Origin: Xestospongia bergquistia
Lineage: Eukaryota > Porifera > Demospongiae > Haplosclerida > Petrosiidae
Assembly: GCA_963965975.1 (NCBI GenBank)
Contig: OZ014418.1
Span: 818,501 to 882,500, forward strand
Length of the DNA stretch: 64,000 bases
Direction: 5' to 3'
The translations under genes and the position numbers were made by a program. Shown here piece by piece: positions 1 through 9,515 of the stretch (position 1 is the first letter of the stretch; every line of letters starts with the position of its first letter). The notes beneath the pieces were generated by a model. It saw nothing but the letters and a program-made list of their open reading frames with translations. It had not been told where the DNA came from and did not search any database.

Positions 1-1006
1 ATTTTTCTAAATTTATCTAAAACCTCGGCAGAAGGAGATCCAACAATTTCGTGAATTTTTGAAATCTGGTCTAACTCATTTGAACCAGGAAAGAGTGGTC
101 GTAGACTTTAAAGAGACACATAGAAATGAAAAGACAATGTACTACTGACATGACATACCTCATGAGCTCGAACAGAACGCATCCAATACTCCACATGTCC
201 ATTTTGTAACCATAGTGACCATCTGTTAGTAGACATTCTGGTGCTCTATACCTAAATGTTTGGAAGATCAGAGGTACAGTGAATGGGCAGAGTTTACCAT
301 CTTGTAGATATGTATTCTGTATATGGTAACTTTGAATACATGCTCTTACAAGAACCAAAGTCAGCTAATTTTAACACATTGTCCTATAAATAAAACAGAT
401 GGATGATTTAATGCGTATAACTGTTTAAAAATAGTTGTACTTTGATGAGAATGTTTTCAGGTTTGACATCTCTGTGAAATATTCCATTTCGATGCATATG
501 GTAAATAGATTTACAAAGTTGATACATATATAATTTAACTTTGGACTCGGGAAGATGACTTCTACGATCTGTAACAAAATTACAAAGCTCTCATGGAGTT
601 AATCCCTTTTGCAAATACCTTTAATTAGCTCATAAATATTCATATCCATGAGTTCCAAAATGAGTGATAAGGTACCATTGTATCGGTCACTAGAAGGTGA
701 GTGGCATATATCATATATAAGGTAATAGCAATGTATGAAACTTACAAGACGACTTCTTTGAGTTCAATAACATTAGAATGAGGATTAAGGCGGCGAAGAG
801 CTTGAATTTCTCGTAGATTATTTACTTGTTCAATGCTAATATCACGTACATTAAAAATATGATGCACCCAGCAAATTTAAGAGTACATTACCTGGTATAT
901 TTTTGTTTCATTCTTTTACAAGCGTAAAGCTTGCCATCCAGAAGACTCTGGCATTTGAGAACTTCTGAGAAAGTCCCTTCACCCATGTTACCTACAATTC
1001 GATAAT
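1..1006 (-). CDS. MOK: MOK (RAGE-1) family serine/threonine kinase, partial
   Basis: RCK-family (MAK/ICK/MOK) CMGC kinase, a group linked to cilium length control and Golgi/ciliary signalling. Minus-strand exons at about 892-1006, 746-835, 619-689, 441-568, 298-383, 159-251 and 1-107 join in phase. Visible motifs in order: glycine loop GEGTFSEV, VAIK-type lysine in YACKRMK, EQVNNLREIQALRRLNPH, hinge ELMDMNIYELI, catalytic loop HRDVKPEN, ADFGSC (DFG), TEYISTRWYRAPECLLTDG, and LRPLFPGSNELDQISKIHE. The TEY activation motif and the ECLLTDG stretch fit MOK better than MAK or ICK. The 3' end lies outside the window. The first coding exon is not placed: the exon ending at 1006 starts with an acceptor and needs a short upstream exon carrying the ATG. 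Confidence 0.93.
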
Positions 1007-1886
1007 CTAAAAGGAATAAACTCTTAATAAATTCTGTTGCTAGGTAACACAATGGTATGGTAATGGATGCTATAATTAGGATGGGAGTGAAACACTTTGT
1101 TCTTAAGTTGTTTTGTCATCTGATATTTGTTGGAATTCAAAGCAGGTTACTTTAAAAATTAAACCACAACATTAAAAAAAGAATATTAGGACAAGAACAC
1201 ATAGAATATGGAGACTGTGATAAATAAGATGATAAAAGGTACCTAGCTATCTGTCAACAATCTTTTATAAAACATCTACAATAATACCTAAATAGTCTAT
1301 CTTTTTATTAGTATACAAATTCAAATAACAACACACTCAATATGCTACAATGGTTGCACTGGACCCAGTGCAATCAAGTTTTCTGTCTCCCTGACAGTCT
1401 TCAATTACAAAGATTCTAACCTACCCCCAGTCAATGGTAGTTTCTCTGGCATCTTTAACAACTTTCTCTTTGCTCTGTCTCTCCTTCTCCTGACAAATTT
1501 TCTAATTTTTGTTTATCAACTAGTCCGTTACTAAGGCGTATCTAAGTTAATTTTAAGCCACGCCTATTTATTAGCAGAAATCTTGTAATTTACAAGTATG
1601 CTAAGACCTCTTTCATCCACTTACTTTGCATACTACTCGCTTTTGCTCTCTGCATTTTTGACAATCTTTACTGATATTGTACTTGTCAAGTGGTAGTCGT
1701 GACACCATTGCAAATAAAGCTGACTGCGTCTTTTTTATTTGTTATTAACTTTCATATGATGTCATTTGTTGTTATGAATATTATTTATAATCAATGAATG
1801 CTATTAGTACTAGAGTCTATTCTTGGCCAGTCTGAAGTAAGCTTATATCGAAGGGTTGGGCTTTTCTTTTGAACCACACCCTCGAT
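1007..1886. other. Divergent intergenic region between MOK and the dioxygenase
   Basis: About 0.9 kb between two divergently transcribed genes; it probably holds the unplaced first exon of MOK and both promoters. I see an X-box-like site at 1036-1048, an inverted repeat at 1354-1373 (TTGCACTGG, 2-nt loop, CCAGTGCAA) and a CCACGCC element near 1558. No convincing additional gene. Confidence 0.5.
1036..1048. promoter_or_regulatory. X-box-like (RFX) site upstream of MOK
   Basis: GTTGCTAGGTAAC consists of two inverted RFX half-sites (GTTGCT and GTTACC on the other strand) with a 1-nt spacer. It lies 30 bp upstream of the first recognised MOK exon. RFX factors drive ciliary genes in animals, and MOK-family kinases are ciliary, so the placement makes sense. 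Functional use is inference. Confidence 0.4.
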
Positions 1887-4812
1887 ATGTTGTCTCTGGC
1901 TCGAAGGAAATTGTATCACTCGAAGTACAGACTTACTTTTCAATGTTCATTTTCAATAATCACTGAGTCTCAGAATTCTGTATTTATAAATGTTAGCACA
2001 GATGGCAAGAAGCTTAATTTGACTGACCACAAAGATGACAGTCATAGCTATCATGCTATATGGTTAAGACATCATTGTCAATGTCCAGAATGCATGGCCT
2101 CCACTGGACAGAGAACGATTCCACTTAACTTTTTACGTGGTGACTTAAAGATATCAACAGCAACAATTGACGGTATACAGTTCCTAATAAATTAGAGAGA
2201 ACTTAATAATTCAGTTAGTAAACAACTGTCAGCAATATTATGGCAAGACTGTGTGTATGTGTGTGTACTAGAAGGGGTGGAGAAACATATTTGAATTTTG
2301 GGGGGCACCAAAAGGAGGGGGCCTGGGGGTACAGTCCCCCAGAAGCTGAGGAGTGTTTTTGCTTTTTGCTTTTCGCTTATAATTCATTGTATATGTAAAT
2401 ACATAATAAAATAAATTTGTTAAATATTCAATTGCTACAATTATAATTATTATAATTACAATGAGTGTTTTTCATTGTTCTCTACATATTGCATAGCTCA
2501 GTGTAAAAATTTGGGGGGGGGGGCACATGCCCCTGGTTCCCCATAGGTTCATCCGCCACTGTGTACTATATAACATGATGTATTTCTTACACAACTGTTC
2601 AGCCATTTCATTTAACATGTGCACAGTACAGTCTGACTTGAATTATATGGAGTCAGTCTAGTATTCACATATGTACTTCCTTTTCATAGATGACAAAATT
2701 CTTATTAATTGGAGTACAGAACATAGATATCATTCGGGTTATATCAACACAGAATGGTTAAAAAGTAATGCTTACTCCAGAGCTGTGTTAGAGCGCCGTA
2801 ATGCTGCTATGGAACCAACTACTGTAGCAGTAAGTAAAGATAAATTTGTATAATTAATAATGTTTCTCTGTAGACTTCCATTCCTATAGTTGGGTATCAT
2901 GATGTTATGGAGTCAGATGAGTGGCTTTGGAGGTAAAACTTTGGGCCCATTTTATTTATTAGTATTCTCTGTTTGAAGGTGGTTATATTATCTCAATAAT
3001 GAAGGATTGTGTCTCCTAACTGATGTCCCCACAAGAGATGATGAGTTAATTAAGGTAGGGTCATACTCAATACAATGTCGAGTTGTATTTGGTATTGTTA
3101 GTTAGGGAATAAAATCTCCTTTATTCAAGAAACAATTTACGGATTGGTATGACCCAACATGACATAGTTGTATTTCATTACTACTTTTATATCTTAAGAC
3201 ATTTGACGTGAGAAGTGAACACAATCCTATCAACATTGCTTATACTGATATAAGTTTGGGTTACCATATGGACTTAGCATACTACCAATCTCCACCTGGT
3301 TTACAATTGCTTCATTGTCTCAAGTTAGCAAGTTTTCGATAACAATCTAGTTTATTTATTATATAGATTTGATTCTTGTGTTGAAGGTGGTGAGACTCTT
3401 CTTTTAGATGTGTATCCTGTCGTGAATGAAATGAGAAAAAAATATCCTAAACAATTCCATACGCTGACTAGAATACCAGCAACGTTCCAGAAAATTCACT
3501 TTGAGAGGTGGATTCATTAATATCTATCTGTTTAATATTTATATATAATATTTTCATTTAGAGATAATCCAGTAATGATGATATATCGGAGACCACATAT
3601 TGTTTTAGATAGAACTGGCAGAGTAAGACAAACAGAGGTAGTCATTACAAATACTTTATGTTGTATTTATTTATAGGTTGTTAAAGTGAATTGGTCTCCA
3701 TATTTTGAAGGACCTCTAGCTACTCCAGAGGTAAGTGAAAAGATGATGCAAATACTAACAAATAGTGAATGTTATTGAAAGCTTAAGAAATTCATAGAAA
3801 TCTAATGACCAAGTAAAAAAGAGAGAAAGTAAAAATTAATTTAATGCTTACAAACTTCTAGCAAAGTAAAAAATGTATAGATTATATTACCAGCTATTAT
3901 ATAGTATTATATTACCAGCTATTATAATAGTATTATTATATTACCAGCTATTATATAGTATTATTATATTACCAGCTATTATATAGTATTATTATATTAC
4001 CAGCTATTATATAGTATTATTATATTACCAGCTATTATATAGTATTATATTAGCAGCTATTATATAGTATTATTATATTACCAGCTATTATATAGTATTA
4101 TTATATTACCAGCTATTATATAGTATTATTATATTACCAGCTATTATATAGTATTATATTACCAGCTATTATATAGTATTATTATATTACCAGCTATTAT
4201 ATAGTATTATTATATTACCAGCTATTATATAGTATTATTATATTACCAGCTATTATATAGTATTATTATATTACCAGCTATTATATAGTATTATTATATT
4301 ACCAGCTATTATATAGTATTATTATATTACCAGCTATTATATAGTATTATATTACCAGCTATTATATAGTATTATATTACCAGCTATTATATAGTATTGA
4401 CAGATTGAAGAGTTAAATATTATCTTTTGTAGCATGAAGTGGAGGAGTATTATGATGCCTATTGTATACTAGATGAGATGTTTAATAACTCGCCATTAAA
4501 GGTAGGAGATGTATTTCATAGTATTAACATTTGAGAGACTCTTTCTAGCTGATACATCGTCTGTCTCCTGGGGAACTATTGTCGCTCAATAACCAACGAA
4601 TTTTACATGGGAGAACATCCTTTGTTACCAACAATGGAGAAAGGCATTTGAAAGTTAGCAGCAATTATAATTGTATTAAATGATTATGTTCATTTAATTA
4701 GGGTTGTTATATTAATATTGATGAGTTTTATAGTAAACTTAATGTATTATCACGTCAGCTGGGAAAACAAGAAATTACGAAACACGTTTTAAACGGATCA
4801 TCGTATTTATAA
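1887..4812 (+). CDS. Gamma-butyrobetaine / trimethyllysine dioxygenase-like 2-oxoglutarate oxygenase
   Basis: Twelve exons (1887-2172, 2690-2829, 2874-2932, 2979-3054, 3102-3146, 3199-3323, 3367-3507, 3562-3637, 3677-3730, 4433-4501, 4549-4653, 4702-4812) join in phase to 428 residues. The N-terminal part has the zinc-binding region WLRHHCQCPECM typical of the BBOX1/TMLHE family. The TauD-like domain follows, with Fe(II) ligands in GYHMDLAYY (HxD) and the distal histidine in ILHGRTSF. These enzymes act in carnitine synthesis, hydroxylating gamma-butyrobetaine or N6-trimethyllysine with 2-oxoglutarate and O2. The Arg/Lys-rich N terminus after Met1 could be a mitochondrial presequence, which would favour TMLHE; I cannot separate the two by eye. 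Upstream in-frame codons before 1887 lack an ATG. Confidence 0.88.
2268..2561. mobile_element. Remnant of a G-tract DNA transposon in intron 1
   Basis: The intron carries G-rich tracts (about 2304-2342, 2511-2524) and ends with ATCCGCCACTG at 2551-2561, which on the other strand reads CAGTGGCGGAT. That terminal signature is common in non-autonomous DNA transposons of invertebrates. No clean matching left end was found, so the boundaries are approximate. Confidence 0.3.
3880..4398. repeat. 28-bp AT-rich minisatellite in the dioxygenase intron
   Basis: About 19 near-identical tandem copies of a unit containing TATTACCAGCTATTATATAG. Unit length alternates between 28 and 25 bp by loss or gain of one TTA step, and one early copy is slightly longer. 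The array fills most of the intron between the exons ending at 3730 and starting at 4433. Confidence 0.95.
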
Positions 4813-4917
4813 AGAAAATATAGGTTACAGAATAATTACTTGCTTATCATTGAAATTAATTTATGATAGTTAAGTTAATTAACTACCATTCATTATTAAC
4901 TACCCACGTGTTCCTCA

Positions 4918-5928
4918 ATGGCTTTGAGAATCTATTTTGCTGGTAGTATTCGAGCTGGGAGAGCTGATGCTTCCCTTTATCATCGTATCGTTCTGTTGCT
5001 ACAGAAATTCGGTACAGTTCTAACAGAACATGTAGGGGACCCATCAATGGACGAGAAAGGTGACATAAGAGATAAGCTGTGAATGAGAGTGTATATTTTT
5101 CAGGTGATAGTTACTTGACTGATAGAGAAATACATGAACGTGATATGGATTGGTTACGGAGTTCACATGGTAAATGAAATTGCTTGTAATTAATTTTAAT
5201 AGCTATTCAATTGCTATAGTACTGGTTGCCGAGGTAACCCAACCCTCTTTGGGAGTTGGATATGAAATTGGTAGAGCTATTGAAATGAACAAGAAAATTC
5301 TTTGCCTTTTTAGACCAGAGTCTGGAAGACGTAAGTCATTTTTGATTTATTTTGTGTCCTAGAGACATTATCTGTGTTATTGATCCTTAATGTGTTTTAT
5401 TTTTGTAATAATTGTTTTTTAAATAATGTTGACTGTTTATATGGCTTCTCAGTTTAGTACCATTATTAGAATAGAGTCCTTACAACATTGTACTTTGAAG
5501 AGCTAGCAAACATCAACATTGAAAGTCCATTAGAAAGAGTGATAATACACATGTACATGTATTATAAATACATGTATAATTGATGATTTATTTAAATTGA
5601 TGTTTTAAAAATGTTTAGTTTTAGTTACTAAAAATCAAAAACACTACATTAGTAATACGTAATACTTTTAAAGAAGGTAAACTATAGTATTATAGATTAT
5701 TGTTGGATTTCTTCAAACTTAATTTTGACAGTGGCTATATAAATTACTTTATCATTTCTACTTTGATAATGTATTGTAAAGTTATTGGACATATAATTAT
5801 TATAATTTATGATCTTTTTAGAGCTGTCAGCCATGATACGTGGAGCAGAAAATGACACAACTTATACAGTTAAGGATTACAAACCTGAAGAGATTGAACA
5901 AATATTGGAAAATTACTTTAAAGAATAA
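4918..5928 (+). CDS. DNPH1: DNPH1/Rcl-type 2'-deoxynucleoside 5'-phosphate N-hydrolase
   Basis: Four exons (4918-5059, 5104-5169, 5220-5330, 5822-5928) give 141 residues, close to animal DNPH1. The enzyme cleaves the glycosidic bond of deoxynucleoside monophosphates and belongs to the nucleoside 2-deoxyribosyltransferase family. Supporting motifs: [13 protein letters not shown] near the N terminus (nucleotide loop), the central [11 protein letters not shown] segment, [18 protein letters not shown] with the catalytic glutamate region, and [11 protein letters not shown]. The predicted start is preceded by a poly-A-rich stretch and lies about 105 bp after the previous gene's stop. A possible AATAAA poly(A) signal sits near 5950. 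Confidence 0.92.
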
Positions 5929-6081
5929 TTCAATGTTTATTGAATTGAAAATAAAATTAATGCTGTTTAAACATTTTTATAGAATAGCCTCGTACCCAGG
6001 CATCTGATGAATATCTGGGTATGAGTCTAATTACAAATGGACTGGTATAAACATTAAGACTTGCTGAAGCAATATTTGATG

Positions 6082-6549
6082 TCATCTGACTGAACCAGGA
6101 CCAAATCTCAGTTCTTTATCAAATTGTTCAGCTGACAATGTTCCATCTATACGTTCACAATTTTTGTTAAAAACTGAATATGCACTTAGTTGCCATGGTT
6201 TCCTACGACTTCCTTTAAGAGTAGCATAGATAAAATAAAAAGCAGATGCTATCAGAAAAACCACACCAAACTCAATTTCGATAAAGAAACCAAATAGCAA
6301 ACACCAAAGTAATACTTTCAGACATATTATCCACCAACTTGAAGGTACAGTTGAAGACAAGGGAATGTCTCTAGCAGTTGTGATATTCTTTGGTTCATGT
6401 GCTTGTAATACAGGATCATTGAGATATGTTGGAGCATTATCAGGTGCACAGGGTGTGGTTACGACTTCTTGAGATGTCTGATTCTCTTTATTACGTCTGT
6501 AAGCTGAAAGTTTTTCCTGTATATCTTTGTATGAAGAAGAGGAGGCCAT
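6082..6549 (-). CDS. SAYSD1: SAYSvFN domain protein SAYSD1
   Basis: Intronless, 155 residues. The C-terminal half contains the diagnostic QLSAYSVFNKNCERIDGTLSA segment preceded by a hydrophobic stretch (about residues 72-110) that can form one or two membrane helices. SAYSD1 is an ER membrane protein linked to the translocon and to UFM1-marked stalled ribosomes. The N terminus is polar and low in complexity. It lies 157 bp downstream of the BtaA-like gene on the same strand, and a GGAGGTGTGGCTC element sits about 35-45 bp upstream of the ATG. An overlapping ORF at 6459-6641 in another frame is a shadow. Confidence 0.92.
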   Translation of the reverse strand: MASSSSYKDIQEKLSAYRRNKENQTSQEVVTTPCAPDNAPTYLNDPVLQAHEPKNITTARDIPLSSTVPSSWWIICLKVLLWCLLFGFFIEIEFGVVFLIASAFYFIYATLKGSRRKPWQLSAYSVFNKNCERIDGTLSAEQFDKELRFGPGSVR

Positions 6550-6705
6550 CCTGTTTCTTCACTACTAGGGGTTAAAATAAACTTGAGCCACACCTCCAAG
6601 CATGTAATCACATCATTGTCAATGAAAATTATTGTATACATTGATAAAAAAAAATTGTGATAGTTCTCATAACGTTAGGAATTACACAGTATATTTTAGT
6701 ATGAA

Positions 6706-8228
6706 CTACTTGATCTCACAAATGTTAAAGGATTTATAGCTAAAAACCCGATCAATCTGATGAAGCTCTTTAGATAACTCCTCATGAAAAATAAATTGTG
6801 GACCAGCTGGAGGACGATGGGTGACAAAGAGTTCCCAGTATGCCAGCCGACCACCAGAAGCCATTTTTTGTGCTAATAGCAGAAACAGTGCATCACTGTT
6901 CTCTTCACTCATATATTCAAATATGTCAGAGAGATTAGCCTAGAGCATTTAATGTACAATATGAACTGGTTAGTAATAAGTCACCTTAGTAATAGTAGAA
7001 TCAGGTAATGTAGTTAAAAATGTCTCTATTGTAGTTGTCTGGATGACAATTCTATCTACAAGTCCCTAAAGTGTTAAAATAAACCAAAAGATTTAACATA
7101 TCTTTCCTGATACTTTTAATTTTTGAAAGCTTTCTTTTCTTAAATAAGGAGGTGCAAGGTTTGGTTTAATTGCAGGGTTATACCCTCGTTTACCACGATT
7201 TAACAAATTGAAGTAAAAGTTATCTTGAATTGGGACCTCTTGCGCTACTTTAAAATATCTCTCTGACATTAGTATTCCAGTTTGATCAGAAGACAAGTCT
7301 ACATATTGAAACTGAGCCTCAGAGCGTCCTTCTTTGAGAACAGAAGATGAAAAATACCACCTAACAAAGAATAACTATTAACAACACAATTTGTTGTCTA
7401 TAATCACTAACCTAGTTAATGATTGTAGCTGTTCTAAGGGTAGATTTTGGAAAGTTTGTTTTTGTTCTTCCATTGTCATACTCTCGTGGTATTTGTCTAG
7501 TTTGTCAGGAGAAACTATTGCCGACAAATGTTTCTCATGAAAAGCTGTGAGGTACTTTTCGAGTTTACCCGAGTCAGTGATACCAGATTCTACCACTGCA
7601 ATATTTTTAGACCAGTATTCCTAACAAACAATTCAATCACACACTATATTTCATTATAGCACCTTGGCATAATTTGGAAGATATAACATAATTTGATCCA
7701 ACAAAGCAGATCTATAAAACAATAAAGGAATGATATCTGTAATAAAATTGAGCACAACTTTATACCGTTTGTCTGAGGCCATTTCACCAATCAGTTGTAG
7801 GAATTCCTCATATTCTAAATATCTAATAGCTGCCAGTTTTAGTTCTAGAAAGGCATTTTGAGCTGGACTCATATCAACTGCATCTAGTAATAACAATATA
7901 AACACCAGTAGAGAGTGATATTACAATTAAACTAGTCTACCCCCATTCACAAGAGAGGGACTGACATTGCCAGACTAAATTAAAATAACTTACATATTTT
8001 TTGTGGTTCTTCCAGCAACATATTCAGGACATTATCTCCTGAACTGCAGCAAGTATAGAATGTTACTTCAACATAGTGTCCTCCTTCCTACCTGGTAATT
8101 GAGACTATAACATCTTGTGTCTTAATGTCTAATCCTTTATAAAGAACTCTATAATCTTCCCACACTCTAGAATATCGGAGCACGGAGAGATCAAGTTGCT
8201 CAGATATCGTACTGGTTGGAGCTGCCAT
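6706..8228 (-). CDS. BtaA-like S-adenosylmethionine:diacylglycerol 3-amino-3-carboxypropyltransferase (DUF3419)
   Basis: Seven exons (8092-8228, 7994-8043, 7663-7883, 7412-7620, 7114-7360, 6985-7065, 6706-6939) join in phase to 392 residues. Hallmarks of the DUF3419/BtaA family: [12 protein letters not shown], the SAM-binding loop [38 protein letters not shown], and a late [13 protein letters not shown] segment. The C-terminal half matches the family pattern of a second conserved block ending in [12 protein letters not shown]. BtaA makes diacylglyceryl-homoserine, the precursor of the betaine lipid DGTS. The N-methylating BtaB half is not fused and is not in the window. Six introns show it is resident in a eukaryotic genome rather than bacterial contamination. 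Exact substrate in this organism is inference. Confidence 0.85.
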
Positions 8229-8519
8229 GACAAAAGCTGTTTTTATCCCAAATATCGTTTCCTGAATTAGTTAGCTGCTCACGTGATGAATCAACTAAAT
8301 TACTTCCGGATACTTCCACTTCACTTTACTTCAATTCTGTATTTCTTCTCCAATCTTCTACTTTAATTCTACTTTTCAACAATAATTATTATTCATAAAA
8401 TACGCCCGCAAAAGTCAGCATGTCACATCCTTTTATACAATGTGCAATAATGTGTATTATTTCTTAATGACAATTTATTATAATCTTATCAAACTGCTAC
8501 AGCCACTCCCACACCAACA
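8229..8519. promoter_or_regulatory. Bidirectional promoter region, BtaA-like / GLO1
   Basis: The 291 bp separate two divergent start codons. CACGTGATGAATC near 8281 contains an E-box (CACGTG), and CCACTCCCACACC lies just before the GLO1 start. A shared promoter is inferred from spacing only. Confidence 0.4.
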
Positions 8520-9259
8520 ATGGCAGAGCAGCAAGATATACCTTGTCAGGACTATTTGTCCTACTGTGTCGAACCAGATGACTCTTGTAAGGACTTCATC
8601 ATGCAGCAAACTATGATGAGAATTAAAGACCCCAAAATCTCTTTAGATTTTTACACTAGAATTTTAGGGATGAGGTAGTAGTCACCAACAACACAACAAT
8701 TCAATGCAAGTTAATTATTTTTCTTAGACTCCTCAAGCGACTTGATTTTCCACCTATGAAGTTCACCCTTTATTTCATGGGTTATGAGAATGCTGAAGAC
8801 ATTCCTTTGGATGACAAAGAGAGAACTCAATGGACATTCAGTCGAAAAGCTACCATTGAATTGACTCAGTAAGTTATACAAGTATATAATGTTCTTATTA
8901 TCCTTCTAGTAACTGGGGCACTGAAAATGACCCAAATTTTAAATACCACAGTGGTAATTCTGATCCTAAAGGATTTGGTAGGGAAACAACTTTTCTATTT
9001 AGTTTGTTTATGTCATGTTAACAGGTCATATTGGTATTGCTGTACCTGACGTTTATACAGCCTGCGATAGGTTTGAGAAACTAGGTGTTGAATTTATCAA
9101 GACCCCAGATGGAGGTAAAAAGTCTCATGCTTATGTTTGTGTTCTGTAATAAGTAAGTTTTTACTTTTCATTACAGGTAAAATGAAGGGGTTGGCATTTA
9201 TTAAAGAACCTGATGGCTATTGGATTGAGATACTAAATCCAAATAATATGACTAAATAG
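8520..9259 (+). CDS. GLO1: Glyoxalase I (lactoylglutathione lyase)
   Basis: Five exons (8520-8674, 8728-8868, 8910-8977, 9025-9114, 9177-9259) give 178 residues, the usual eukaryotic single-domain length. It isomerises the hemithioacetal of methylglyoxal and glutathione to S-lactoylglutathione in the cytosol. All four metal ligands are visible: Gln in [13 protein letters not shown], Glu in ATIELTHNWGTEND, His in [11 protein letters not shown], and Glu in [11 protein letters not shown]. The first is followed by the family signature [11 protein letters not shown]. Intron positions are phase-consistent. Confidence 0.97.
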
Positions 9260-9515
9260 TAATGGATTAATTTGTAGTGTGTGTGTGTGCTATTTGAGAG
9301 TAATAACTTTAATAATGAATGAATTGTGAAACTGTAATCATGTGACTATAAGTTCAGGATTAATTAATATAAAGTAATACTATTAATATAAAGTAATACT
9401 AACAATACTACTATATTATGTAGACACACACATGCACAGACACACACATGCACAAGACGGACGAGACACACATAATACCAGTCAAATTGGAACAGTCTTA
9501 TAATACAAAATCATC

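Noticed and set aside
1869..1886. Upstream start for the dioxygenase
   Set aside because: The frame begins with TTG; the first ATG is at 1887.
3880..4398. Array of regular repeats that might suggest CRISPR
   Set aside because: Units are contiguous with no unique spacers, AT-rich, and lie in an intron of a eukaryotic gene; it is a minisatellite.
5224..5238. GTTGCCGAGGTAACC as another X-box
   Set aside because: It lies within a DNPH1 coding exon, where the codons VAEVT explain it.
6459..6641. Overlapping 60-residue ORF at SAYSD1
   Set aside because: Different frame, alternative start codon, no similarity; shadow of SAYSD1 and its upstream region.
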